NCBI RefSeq assembly: GCF_001667585.1 | Contig: NZ_LZJZ01000068.1 | Coordinates: 1-64,000, forward strand | Direction of reading: 5' to 3' | DNA: 64,000 nt | Source of the DNA: Mycobacterium sp. E2733 | Lineage (GTDB): Bacteria; Actinomycetota; Actinomycetes; Mycobacteriales; Mycobacteriaceae | In this document: positions 8,887-16,982 of the stretch, one piece after another | Numbering within the stretch: the first letter of the stretch is position 1 | Layout: each line of letters starts with the position of its first letter | Notes under the pieces: generated by a model | What the model was told of the DNA's origin: nothing | The model's input: the letters and a program-made list of their open reading frames with translations, nothing else | Database searches by the model: none | Position numbers and translations under genes: made by a program

Positions 8887-10301
8887 CCATGCAGCTGAAT
8901 CACGTTATTCCCCGTCGGCGTCGGCTGGTCCAGGGCGTCTAGCGCGGCCATAGCGTCCGTGTGGTCGTCGGTATCGAACAGGTGGGTGTAGATGTGCTCG
9001 GTCGTCGTCGTCGTGGCGTGGCCCATAAACTTGGCGACCTCCCGCACCGGCACCCCGACCGCCGCGCACAAACTCGCGTAGGTGTGCCGGAGCGCGTGGA
9101 ACCGCAACTCGGGCGGTAGGGATGCGGCCTTGTCCCCGGCGGCCGTAGCGGCCCGGTTAGCCCGCAGTACGGCAGGCCGGTACACCGCCTTGTAGAACGT
9201 CTGATGCCGCAGCGGCTCGGCCCAGTCGAGCACCAACCGCGCCTCGGCCTCCTCGACGGTCAGCTCAGCCAAGGCGGTCGCCTGTCGGCGGGCGACGTAC
9301 TTATGGTCGCGGTTGTCCGGCTCGCCGTTCGGGGCGGTGGCGCGGACGCCGGTCGGCTTGGCCGGCGCAAGCGACAAATTCGGGAACAGCGCCGCGGTCG
9401 GTTCGTCCGCGCGCGGGTGCATCGTGAGGTAATCCCGTAGTAGTTCGGTCGTCGCGGCTCGCAACGGCACCTTGCGGTTGCTGCCCTTGGTCTTGGTCGG
9501 GAAGTACCGCATGTCCGAGCCGATAGCGCGAACAGTCCGCGTCACGCGGATCGCGCCGAGCTTGGCCGGCGCGTTCGGGTTCAGCAACTTCGCCGGGATG
9601 AGGACATCGCCGACCTGCAGACCGCCAAGCTCAGCGGCCCGCAGGCCTGCCCACGCTGCGACATGCACCAGCACGTTGTACGGCCAAGGCGCTGCGGCGA
9701 CGAGCGCGGAAACCTGTGCGGCGCTGAGGAATTGCGCCGGATCATCGACCACACCAGGCTTGCCACCGTTGGTGCTGTGCTCCCCCGGGATCTTCACGTA
9801 GTCGGCGGGGTTGGCGGCGATCTTGTTGTCGGCAACCGCCTGTGCCAGCACCATGCGGACCGTGAAGTAGGCGTGCCGGACCGTGCTTGGCTTCTTGCGC
9901 GCGTCGACCATCCGCTGAACCCAGGCCTGAATGTAGCGTCGGGTGATCTTGTTGAGCGGGTAGCCACCGAACACTGCGTCAATTCCCAACGTCTTGCCGT
10001 CGCCTCGGCGGTCCTTGGCGGGAGATAGCGCATAATCGTAACCGCGCCAGGTGGTTTCCTTGAGGTCTACCTTGCGGGATTCAAGCCAGTGTTGTGCGAC
10101 GTCACGAAACAGCACCTTGCCCGCGTTGGGGTCGAATGCGATACCCGCAATTAGCGCAGCTTCAGCTTTGGAGGCGTAGTTCTCGGCAGCCTTCTTTGTC
10201 GCGAATCCGCCCTTAGTGCGGTGTTTGCCGTCAGGCTCACGCCACTTGACGATGTAGGTTATTGCACCTCTATTGGTTTGGCGCTTCTCAACGCTGGCCA
10301 T
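8883..10301 (-). CDS. tyrosine site-specific integrase (element 1)
   Basis: A 472-residue phage-type tyrosine recombinase that should catalyse recombination at the tRNA-Gly att sites. An N-terminal arm-binding region (KWREPDGKHRTKGGF) is followed by a SAM-like core-binding domain, then the catalytic domain with the first Arg in AGLRAAELGGL (about 220), the HALRHTY box (about 402-408) and the nucleophile Tyr in HIYTHL (about 438). It is the last gene of a tight minus-strand cluster with the Cys-rich protein, serine recombinase and zinc-ribbon genes. The integrase at 47.3-48.7 kb is clearly homologous over the whole catalytic part. Confidence 0.93.
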   Translation of the reverse strand: MASVEKRQTNRGAITYIVKWREPDGKHRTKGGFATKKAAENYASKAEAALIAGIAFDPNAGKVLFRDVAQHWLESRKVDLKETTWRGYDYALSPAKDRRGDGKTLGIDAVFGGYPLNKITRRYIQAWVQRMVDARKKPSTVRHAYFTVRMVLAQAVADNKIAANPADYVKIPGEHSTNGGKPGVVDDPAQFLSAAQVSALVAAAPWPYNVLVHVAAWAGLRAAELGGLQVGDVLIPAKLLNPNAPAKLGAIRVTRTVRAIGSDMRYFPTKTKGSNRKVPLRAATTELLRDYLTMHPRADEPTAALFPNLSLAPAKPTGVRATAPNGEPDNRDHKYVARRQATALAELTVEEAEARLVLDWAEPLRHQTFYKAVYRPAVLRANRAATAAGDKAASLPPELRFHALRHTYASLCAAVGVPVREVAKFMGHATTTTTEHIYTHLFDTDDHTDAMAALDALDQPTPTGNNVIQLHG

Positions 10302-10304
10302 CAG

Positions 10305-10460
10305 TCAGTCCTTCGCGTCGTAGTCGACGACTGGGGGGGCGTACTCCGCGTGATCATTGTGGTTGGCATCGTCATACCGGTGCTGGCGGCCCAAACAGCC
10401 ACACTGGCAAGGGTTGGTGTGGTCACGCGGACAGCGATCGCACGACTTCATGACCGCCAT
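10305..10460 (-). CDS. small Cys-rich protein between recombinase genes
   Basis: A 51-residue reading frame that begins at an ATG sharing one base with the resolvase stop (TGATG) and ends 3 bp before the integrase start. Such packing supports a real gene. The sequence has KSCDRC and NPCQCGC near the N-terminus, a likely zinc-binding cluster, then a His/Asp-rich and Tyr-containing tail. It could be a recombination directionality factor or a small DNA-binding adaptor, but there is no direct evidence. Confidence 0.5.
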   Translation of the reverse strand: MAVMKSCDRCPRDHTNPCQCGCLGRQHRYDDANHNDHAEYAPPVVDYDAKD

Positions 10461-11122
10461 CAGAGGATTCCCTCCCGCGCGAACAGGTCGCGAATAGTTG
10501 TCGGGTACCACCTCGCCCCACCTCCTGGTGCGGGCAAATATTCGGCGGTTAGCGCATCGGCGATAGCGTTGGCGCTCAATCGGTCGTGCATTCGCATGTG
10601 AACGATGCGCTTGGTCAAGTCGGGCGCGATACGCGGTGGCCGGCCTAGCCGCTTGCCCTGCTTGCGGGCCTTCGCCAGCCCTTCCTTCGTGCGCTCGCTT
10701 ATCTTCCGACGCTCTTCGGCGGCCACCGCGATGCGAATATCCGCCAGGAGTCGCTGGCTGGGATCGCCGCTATCGGCCTTGTCGCAGTCCATCAGTCGCC
10801 AGGAGTTTCGCTCGGCGCGCTTGAAGAGTTTGGCGGCGTCCTCCTGATCGCGAGTCGCGCGGTCCAGAGCCCTCACCAGCAGCGCGTCGGCCACGCCTGA
10901 TTCAATCGCGCTGATGGCCACTTCCCGGCCGTACATGCGATCTGACGCAACGCCGCTAATCACGTCGGTAGTGACTGTCAGCAGATCGTGACCGTGCTGA
11001 TCGCAAAAGCGTTGTAGCGCTTCCCGTTGAGCGCCCAACCCATGCCCGCTATTGCCTTGATCCTTCGTGCTCACGCGGCAGTAACCGATCACTCGCAGCG
11101 GTCGCGTAGTCACAGCACTCAT
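10460..11122 (-). CDS. serine recombinase (resolvase family)
   Basis: A 220-residue small serine recombinase. The catalytic Ser lies in GYCRVSTKDQ (about Ser18), a conserved LVRALDRATRD follows, then the basic region ERRKISERTKEGL, and a C-terminal helix-turn-helix DNA-binding part starts at LGRPPRIAPD. The start is the ATG at 11122, overlapping the preceding stop as ATGA. It may resolve multimers or invert DNA. A small serine recombinase beside a tyrosine integrase in the same operon is unusual for a tRNA-targeting element. Confidence 0.88.
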   Translation of the reverse strand: MSAVTTRPLRVIGYCRVSTKDQGNSGHGLGAQREALQRFCDQHGHDLLTVTTDVISGVASDRMYGREVAISAIESGVADALLVRALDRATRDQEDAAKLFKRAERNSWRLMDCDKADSGDPSQRLLADIRIAVAAEERRKISERTKEGLAKARKQGKRLGRPPRIAPDLTKRIVHMRMHDRLSANAIADALTAEYLPAPGGGARWYPTTIRDLFAREGIL

Positions 11123-11394
11123 TCGTTCCCCACCACGTCCACAGTCATGTCTTCGGCGTAGCAGACCGCGCACTGGTAGTAGCCAGGCGAGGTACCGACA
11201 TTGGCTACCGAAAGCCGGTCGCCGCCGCACACTGAGCACCTGACGACGTTCTTGGCGAAGTCGGTGTGCTCGATCAGAATGTCGAAAATCCTTTCCAGCG
11301 CGGCCCGTTGCCGTTCCTCCGGCCCGAACTCATTGATGGCGTCGTAAACCAGCCGATCGAGCTCGGCGAGGTCGATGTCGGGAGCCTCGCTCAT
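11119..11394 (-). CDS. small zinc-ribbon protein
   Basis: A 91-residue protein with an acidic helical N-terminus and a C-terminal zinc ribbon: CSVCGGD and CAVCYAED supply two CxxC pairs. An AGGAGG-type ribosome site precedes the ATG. It is the first gene of the cluster with resolvase, Cys-rich protein and integrase, to which it is linked by an ATGA overlap. A large imperfect palindrome lies just upstream, so it is the likely point of regulation. Confidence 0.65.
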   Translation of the reverse strand: MSEAPDIDLAELDRLVYDAINEFGPEERQRAALERIFDILIEHTDFAKNVVRCSVCGGDRLSVANVGTSPGYYQCAVCYAEDMTVDVVGNE

Positions 11395-11410
11395 CTGTTC
11401 CTCCTGCCGC

Positions 11411-11444
11411 CTAAACCGCCGAAACGGTCGTTTCGGCTATTTAG
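11411..11444. promoter_or_regulatory. 34-bp imperfect palindrome upstream of recombination operon
   Basis: Arms CTAAA-N2-GCCGAAACG and CGTTTCGGC-N2-TTTAG flank a central GT, matching in 14 of 16 positions per arm. It lies 17 bp before the zinc-ribbon gene start, in the gap after the HGG-protein gene. There is no T-run, so a dimeric repressor operator is more likely than an intrinsic terminator. Confidence 0.55.
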
Positions 11445-11506
11445 ACTACGCCAGTCAGCAAACTCATATATAGCTCTGACTAGCATATTCATACCTACCA
11501 GCGCAC

Positions 11507-12211
11507 TCATTGTCGGCGCTTTCCACGTTTCCGTCGGGCTCGGCCGGTTCGTGCTTGCGAGGCACGCCAGATGTCGGGGGCCTCCTCGTAGGTCACCGCC
11601 TCGGGGGGAGGTACTCCGGGTGCCGTAGGTGTTGCCGATTTGTCGGCGGGTACGCCTGCTGCGTCGGGCCGATCGGCACCGCCTACGGCGGCCCTAGGCC
11701 TGTAATCGAGCGTGTCTGGCGGCGGCACGAGCTCCGCGTCCACGATGTCGGGCCCGGTGGGCTCGGTGAGGGCGTCGGGGAGTGGCTCACCGCGACGGAC
11801 CAATTGCTCAAGCGCTTCATGTCGCGCACGGCTTGTGTTGGCGAAGTCGATGCACATCTCCTCCCAAGGCGCAAGTGGCTTGGCCGAAAGTTCAAGGGCG
11901 TGCTTGGCTCCCAAGCCAGCGCGGTCGAGTGCATCGCGAATCGCATGCAACGCGATGGCATCCGGTACATCACCACCGAGCGCCAGGCCTAAGAGCCGCT
12001 GAACAAGAACGTCTGCAGCCTGCTGAAGTCGGCGCTGTGCCTTGGCGCGTGTCTGAGGCGCGGCTCCACCGTGGGCTCGGCACACGTTGCCGCCAAGCAT
12101 GCTTGGCGCCTTGCATCGTTTACCGGTGCGCTTACTTCGGGCAGTGCACTGAGCTTCGCCCGCTTGAAATTCGTGCAAGAGGTCGCGGCGGTCTAGGGGT
12201 TCGGCGTTCAT
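11507..12211 (-). CDS. HGG-motif zinc-finger protein (element 1)
   Basis: About 234 residues. The N-terminal module, CTARSKRTGKRCKAP followed by NVCRAHGG, gives a C-x10-C-x10-C-x2-H-like zinc site of the kind found in HGG-motif proteins of actinophages and satellites; some are annotated as small-terminase-like. A helical middle (AIRDALDRAGLGAKHALEL) and a low-complexity basic C-terminus (RARRKRGKRRQ) follow. The same module occurs at 49556-50131 in element 2, also between integrase and primase-polymerase, so it is a core gene of this element family. Packaging or DNA binding is inferred. Confidence 0.75.
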   Translation of the reverse strand: MNAEPLDRRDLLHEFQAGEAQCTARSKRTGKRCKAPSMLGGNVCRAHGGAAPQTRAKAQRRLQQAADVLVQRLLGLALGGDVPDAIALHAIRDALDRAGLGAKHALELSAKPLAPWEEMCIDFANTSRARHEALEQLVRRGEPLPDALTEPTGPDIVDAELVPPPDTLDYRPRAAVGGADRPDAAGVPADKSATPTAPGVPPPEAVTYEEAPDIWRASQARTGRARRKRGKRRQ

Positions 12212-12609
12212 AATTAAGTAGGTTCCTCCATCCCATCGGTCATCAGGTCGCGGTCCGTCGCGTGGCGAGGCCGCATTATCGGGTTCCGGGGTGGTCGTTT
12301 TGGTCTCCGCGTGGGTATGCCGCTAGTCGGTACGGTGGTATCGGCGGGGTGTAGACGTTCATTGCAATCTCCAATCGGTCGTGGGAGCTTTTGGCGTGGC
12401 TCGGCCAAGGCGGTGACCGCGCCGGGTTCTACTCCGCCGAGATGTCCGCGCCCAGTTAGCCGCTCGACCGCGCCGACTACGCCTGCGCCCCCTACGGGGG
12501 AGGGCGCAGACGGCGTAGTCGTTCGCGTAGTCGCTACGCCACTGCGCCGTCCGCGCGGTCGGCGTAGTCATCGGCGTAGTCGGCGTAGTCGCCCATCCGC
12601 ACTGTCCGA
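12212..12609. other. non-coding or lightly coding gap between primase and HGG-protein genes
   Basis: About 400 bp. Only short, Pro/Arg-rich or repeat-driven reading frames are present: 64 residues at 12214-12408, and 84 residues at 12359-12613 overlapping the primase stop as ATGA. The primase-proximal third carries the GGCGTAGTC repeats and hairpin listed separately. The rest shows no recognisable feature. Confidence 0.55.
12474..12590. repeat. GGCGTAGTC iterons and inverted repeat, candidate replication origin
   Basis: GGCGTAGTC occurs at 12512-12520, 12561-12569, 12573-12581 and 12582-12590, with a near copy at 12524-12532 and the reverse complement at 12475-12483. The reverse copy and 12512-12521 form the outer arms of a hairpin (CGACTACGCC with GGCGTAGTCG). 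Inside are TGCGCCC with GGGCGCA, and CCCCC-TAC-GGGGG. It lies right behind the primase-polymerase gene, as expected for an iteron-type origin. On the minus strand the repeats can also encode Asp-Tyr-Ala runs, so a short repetitive peptide is an alternative. Confidence 0.55.
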
Positions 12610-14973
12610 TCATGTCTCGTCGGTCTCCTTGAGGTCGCTTAGCTTCCGCTTCCAGTTGGTTACGTCGACTGAATCCGCTTCGGAATACGAATCACAGAGT
12701 GGGTCTTCAAGTTGCCGGTACGGCTTCACCACGACATAGATATCGCTGCCGCGCAAACCTTCTTCGGCCTTTGCATAGCCCTCGCCTATGAGTAGCTTGA
12801 TCGCGTTGCGCCAATGTTCGCGGTGCTGCTTTTTGCCTTGTTCCTTGCGCTCGGCACACATCGCCGCAATGGTCTTGTTGTTGCTTCGCTCGGCGGGGTT
12901 ATCAGCCTCTTCCCAATACCGGCTGACCTGCTCCATGAACCACGTTGGCCTAAACGTTGCTTTACTAGCACCAGGTTTTGCTTTATCGGTATCGGTGGAC
13001 TTCCCGGCATTCTCGGGCATCACCAATGTCCACGTCGTGCGCTCGGCGTTAGTGCTGTCTAGGTGTAGGTCGGCAACGTGCTGGGTGCGGTCGGTCTTGC
13101 GCCATCGGCCACCTAGCCCACGCACCAACCCAGGCCGGTCCTTACCAACACGCACACTGGCGCGCCCTGCCTGGCCAACGGCGAACGGCTGCTCCATCTC
13201 GACCACGTACGCCGCGCCACTCAAGCCGGCCATCTTGTGTTGGCCTCCAAGCGCAAACCGCCCACGCGTCTGGGAGTCCTTGGTGACGTGGTCGACGCAC
13301 GCGACAGCGGCTCCGGTCTTGCTGGCGATGGCTTTGGGCAAGGCGCGGTGCCACTGGGCAATGTCGTCGTTGTCCTTAGTCGAGAGCCCGAACACGCCCA
13401 TTGCGTCGGTAACCCCATCGACCACCGCCAGGCTGTATGTGCCGCCTAGAAGCGCGTCGAATGCCGCCCGCTCGCGGGCCGTAGTCGGCGCCACATCAGG
13501 GTGGACGTAGGCGAACATTGTTGGGTTGTCTACAACTTCGGGTGGCACACCAAGCAGGATCAACCGCTCAGCAACCGCGCCGCCTTCATCCTCAAAGTCA
13601 ACGTAAAGCACTGGCTCGCCACCTAGTAGGCACTCAGCCGTCGCGCATTGCACAAGCCATGACTTGCCCGACTCCGACTCACCGTGGACAGAGTGGGTCT
13701 TGCCCCGGTAGAACAAACAGGCACCATCAGACCGTGTGAGAATTGTTGGCGGAGAAGCACCTATGCCACGACGCGCACTACCAATGTCAAGAGGCGCCCA
13801 TGATGGCACGTCATCATCCGGCTCAGGCACGGCATCGACCATCTTGGCGAAAGCATCTATATCACCGGCTCCGCCAACACACTTGTCGTCGGCCATGTAC
13901 CCATTGCGTTCATCGTGTTGCGCTTTGGCTTTCGCCAACGCGCCATCGACGCTGCGCATTGCTTCGGCGTTCAGCGTGGCTTCGTCGCGCTTGCTCAGGC
14001 TCAAGTCCCGCCAATAGGTCAGGTAGTCATTCAGCGCCGTATGCCAACCCGCATGTCCCTCAAGGGCGTTTTTGGTAAGGCTCCACACAACGTCATTCAT
14101 CGGGTGGTGGCTGTCGCTGAGGTCCAGCTCCGCTTTGTACTGGGCCAACTTGTTGGCCATATCGGTGCATGGCTCCCCGCCGCAGTCGCGGAACGTCGCC
14201 TCAGCCCACTCCTGTAGCTCGCCGAAGTTCATGTCGCTCTTGGCGTCCACACCATTGTTCGCGCCGTTCTCCAGGTGCCTAAACCACGGCTCCGGCAGCA
14301 CCGCAACATGTTCCAGTGGCGGTATGCCGTCGTATGTCTTCAGCGGCTCGCCTGGCCGGCCCCAGCGGAATTCATACACTGTGCCGGTTGGGTGCATGCT
14401 GGGCCACACCACGAGATACCGCAGCCCCGCATACAAGATGTCAATGTGCTTCGGCCCAGTGTGGCCGGTAGCAGACGCCTTGCCGTGGAAGCGGAACCCT
14501 CTGGGCACTAGGAATATCCGTGTGCCGCTCAACGGTGCGTCGTCCCAGCGTGCGCTACTGACGACCGTGGCGGGTAGCTTCCCCAACTCAAGTTCTAGCG
14601 CCGTTAGTTGTTGGGCGCCATGCTTATCGCCATAATCATCAACGTCGATGCCGATGAGTTCCCATCCGTCAACGTTGTTCCCGGCATATGCAAATGGCAG
14701 GTCACTAGACAGGCGCTCACGCGGCACCTCTGCCAACCGCAGGCAGATGTTGCCGTCCGCATAGTTGGCCCGCCAACGGTTCACCTGTCGGCTATTCGGG
14801 TACGGCGCACCATGTCCCGTAAAGCCCGTTGGTGGTTCCTCTTTTGCGTTCGGAGGCAAAGGCAACGTGCCGCGCCAGCCTTGCTTTCGGTAGAGGCGGG
14901 CGGCGTGGCCGTATGGGCCGTCGCCGACACGCTCGGTGTCGCCCTCGGCAGGCCGCTCAGGTACGCTAGCCAT
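12610..14973 (-). CDS. primase-polymerase / RecA-like ATPase replication protein (element 1)
   Basis: A 787-residue replication initiator of phage-satellite or integrative-element type. The N-terminal half is a bifunctional primase/polymerase (prim-pol) domain with the metal-binding IGIDVDDYG near residue 125 and the YLVVWPSMHPTG segment. The C-terminal half is a RecA/DnaB-like ATPase with Walker A GESESGKS near residue 434, VLYVDFEDEGG near 465 and VDHVTKDSQTRG near 580. It should unwind and prime the excised element, perhaps from the repeats immediately downstream. The homologue in element 2 has the same domain order but a damaged N-terminus. Confidence 0.85.
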   Translation of the reverse strand: MASVPERPAEGDTERVGDGPYGHAARLYRKQGWRGTLPLPPNAKEEPPTGFTGHGAPYPNSRQVNRWRANYADGNICLRLAEVPRERLSSDLPFAYAGNNVDGWELIGIDVDDYGDKHGAQQLTALELELGKLPATVVSSARWDDAPLSGTRIFLVPRGFRFHGKASATGHTGPKHIDILYAGLRYLVVWPSMHPTGTVYEFRWGRPGEPLKTYDGIPPLEHVAVLPEPWFRHLENGANNGVDAKSDMNFGELQEWAEATFRDCGGEPCTDMANKLAQYKAELDLSDSHHPMNDVVWSLTKNALEGHAGWHTALNDYLTYWRDLSLSKRDEATLNAEAMRSVDGALAKAKAQHDERNGYMADDKCVGGAGDIDAFAKMVDAVPEPDDDVPSWAPLDIGSARRGIGASPPTILTRSDGACLFYRGKTHSVHGESESGKSWLVQCATAECLLGGEPVLYVDFEDEGGAVAERLILLGVPPEVVDNPTMFAYVHPDVAPTTARERAAFDALLGGTYSLAVVDGVTDAMGVFGLSTKDNDDIAQWHRALPKAIASKTGAAVACVDHVTKDSQTRGRFALGGQHKMAGLSGAAYVVEMEQPFAVGQAGRASVRVGKDRPGLVRGLGGRWRKTDRTQHVADLHLDSTNAERTTWTLVMPENAGKSTDTDKAKPGASKATFRPTWFMEQVSRYWEEADNPAERSNNKTIAAMCAERKEQGKKQHREHWRNAIKLLIGEGYAKAEEGLRGSDIYVVVKPYRQLEDPLCDSYSEADSVDVTNWKRKLSDLKETDET

Positions 14974-15013
14974 CAGGATTCACTCTCTGTTGGAGCGGTT
15001 GCGTGGTCCTTCT

Positions 15014-15051
15014 ATTCGCCCCGGTGCGCCCGCCAATGCGCCGGGGCGAAT
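15014..15051. promoter_or_regulatory. 11-bp inverted repeat before the primase gene
   Basis: ATTCGCCCCGG (15014-15024) pairs perfectly with CCGGGGCGAAT (15041-15051) across a 16-nt loop. It sits in the 90-bp gap between the excisionase-like gene and the primase-polymerase gene. No T-run follows on either strand. It could be an attenuating hairpin, an operator or part of an origin. Confidence 0.4.
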
Positions 15052-15063
15052 TCTCTGCAGCCC

Positions 15064-15321
15064 TCATTTCCTCGCCGCTGCAGCAGCTTTCGCCGTGTGG
15101 CGCGCAGCAAGCTGCTCAGAGGGAGATTTTCGCGACTTGATCCATTCATCGCCGTCAAGACGTGAGAACCAGTTCTTGCAGCCGATTTGAGTCGGCACAA
15201 TTTCGCGCCTGAGCACGGCCATCTTGACCGATCTGCGAGTGACACTCACCAGATTCCGTTCGTACCGCAGATACTCGAACAGTTCTTGCTCAGTGAGTAC
15301 CGGGTCATCATCACGGTTCAC
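15064..15321 (-). CDS. excisionase-like helix-turn-helix protein
   Basis: An 85-residue basic protein: [18 protein letters not shown] reads as an HTH_17/MerR-like winged helix, followed by [10 protein letters not shown] and a Lys/Arg/Ala-rich tail. This matches the size and style of Xis directionality factors and small excisionase-family regulators. The GTG at 15321 gives a start just before the acidic [10 protein letters not shown]. Location upstream of the primase gene fits the element's excision-replication operon. It could instead be a transcriptional regulator. Confidence 0.6.
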   Translation of the reverse strand: MNRDDDPVLTEQELFEYLRYERNLVSVTRRSVKMAVLRREIVPTQIGCKNWFSRLDGDEWIKSRKSPSEQLAARHTAKAAAAARK

Positions 15322-15542
15322 AAAACAACTCCAAGGGTTGCGCGCCCTGCCGCATGGCAAGGACAAAGCCGACGCCCGCACCAGGTTTAGTGCGACCGCT
15401 GCCCTTCGGTTGTTTGGTACAGAACGGCACCCCTGCCCGCCAAGGCGGTACCGCTCGGTGGGCCGGAAACCAGCCCGGTTTTAACCGTACTCCACCCGCT
15501 AGCGCGCTGCCTAGACAGCGAACGCGCTGTGTCGCAGCGGAT

Positions 15543-15929
15543 TTACATGCTCACATCGATCTCCACTGCCAACCGCACCAAGTACGGGTGGTCATCGGGC
15601 AGATCACTCATCTTGCCCATAATGTGGTGTCGGAGTTCACTGAACAGTTCCTCATCCACGATGGACTCGACGTCGTCGGTGCCATCCGTCACGAACCGCA
15701 CGGGAAACGGGTCGTCGCAATCCTGGCTCCAGCGCCCGGCATGTGCGGTGAACAGTTGGGTCTCCTCGTCGTAGCTGACCCGGCCAAGATAAACAACCCC
15801 GTCTGGGCGCACTATGTTCTCCATGAACTCCAGCGCCTTCTGCAGTTGCTCCTCAGTGCCCGTCCACACTTTCGGGGCCGGGGAATAGTCCGACCCTTCA
15901 GTCACCAGCTGATCATCAGTCGTTGTCAT
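15543..15929 (-). CDS. unknown small acidic protein
   Basis: A 128-residue protein starting MTTTDDQLVTEG, acidic throughout, not recognised. A GGAGGCGAC ribosome site precedes the ATG, which overlaps the stop of the upstream 66-residue gene as ATGA. The two are co-translated. No membrane segment or zinc motif is visible. It belongs to the early minus-strand gene set of element 1. Confidence 0.6.
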   Translation of the reverse strand: MTTTDDQLVTEGSDYSPAPKVWTGTEEQLQKALEFMENIVRPDGVVYLGRVSYDEETQLFTAHAGRWSQDCDDPFPVRFVTDGTDDVESIVDEELFSELRHHIMGKMSDLPDDHPYLVRLAVEIDVSM

Positions 15930-16126
15930 GCTGTCGCCTCCGCCGGGCGCGCAATCACCTGGACTTCAAGCAGCTGGCCTGGGAATTCATCTCGTGCAGC
16001 TTTGATCGCCATGATCATCATCGGGGCCGCACTGAGTCCGCCTTCATCGCCAAACAGGTAGGTCTCGTAGCTGCCATCCTCGGATACATAAATCTTCCGC
16101 CCGTTATGGTCAGTTGTCGTCGTCAT
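15926..16126 (-). CDS. unknown small protein
   Basis: A 66-residue protein beginning MTTTTDHNGRKIYVSEDG, not recognised. The strong GAAGGAGG site before the ATG at 16126 decides the start. It is translationally coupled to the 128-residue gene by an ATGA overlap and is probably the first gene of the minus-strand replication operon. Confidence 0.6.
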   Translation of the reverse strand: MTTTTDHNGRKIYVSEDGSYETYLFGDEGGLSAAPMMIMAIKAARDEFPGQLLEVQVIARPAEATA

Positions 16127-16982
16127 TCTGTTGCCTCCTTCGTCGTCGGCCGCAGGACCTCCCTGCGGTTGACACAAGGACTACGCCGCGACAAGCAACG
16201 CTGCAAACCATCCAAATCGCGTGTTTTGCAGTGGATTCGGCCCTCAGAGGCCCTCAGACGAATTGAGGATTTTCGCCGGATATGTAGGTATCCGGCGAAG
16301 AGGCCGCGTTGTTACCGTACCGTTATCATTCTGTGATCTAACGCTGTCGGACCTTCGCCCCTAGCGGCCCTTCCCCGCCCGCACGCGGCAACATGGCTAC
16401 GGGCCAGCCGGGGTGTCGGGCGGTGTGCGGCTACGCCGCGTCGGGGTTGACATCAGGCTCGAGGTTCGGCAGGTTCACCGCACCGCGCGGCAGGTCTGCG
16501 CGGGCGTTCGACCACCATGGTTTTACAGGTCTTGGCGGCGATCTGGCCGGCCAGGACTTCGTGTGCAGTGCAGCAGCGGAAAACCTGATCAGCGGCGCAC
16601 GGTCGACTGGGAGCAGGCGGGGCGACCAACGCAGGCCATGCGAGAAATACGTTCCCCACGGCCATCCGGCGCTCAGCGAAGCACCAACACTGCACGAACC
16701 GAAGGGTCCACGTTAGACCTCAACCCCTGAGCCTTAGCCATCGTTCTTCCGCGACGACGCCTCCCCATCCTCATCGGAGGAACCCGGCTTTTCCGCTCAG
16801 AGTTACAACTTCCGAAAAAGCAGACTGTGATCGTCGACTGCGTACCCGGCAGGGTTCCGCAGGGAGGACCTGCCCACGTCGCGATCTGGCACGCAAACTG
16901 CACCATTCGACCGCAGACGTCCGAACGATAATTACCGTGGCGCTGCTTCCCCGGGAGGCGTTCGCCGAGCTACCGTAGACCG
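16127..16982. other. gene-poor gap between replication module and defence cargo
   Basis: About 850 bp with no reading frame that resembles a protein. It must contain the promoters of the leftward replication operon and of the rightward GHKL/DruA operon, since the two diverge here. I could not pick convincing -10/-35 pairs. Confidence 0.5.

Noticed and set aside
12214..12613. Short Pro/Arg-rich frames of 64 and 84 residues
   Set aside because: Composition follows the repeats and GC bias. The ATGA overlap of the second with the primase stop is suggestive but not enough to call a gene.
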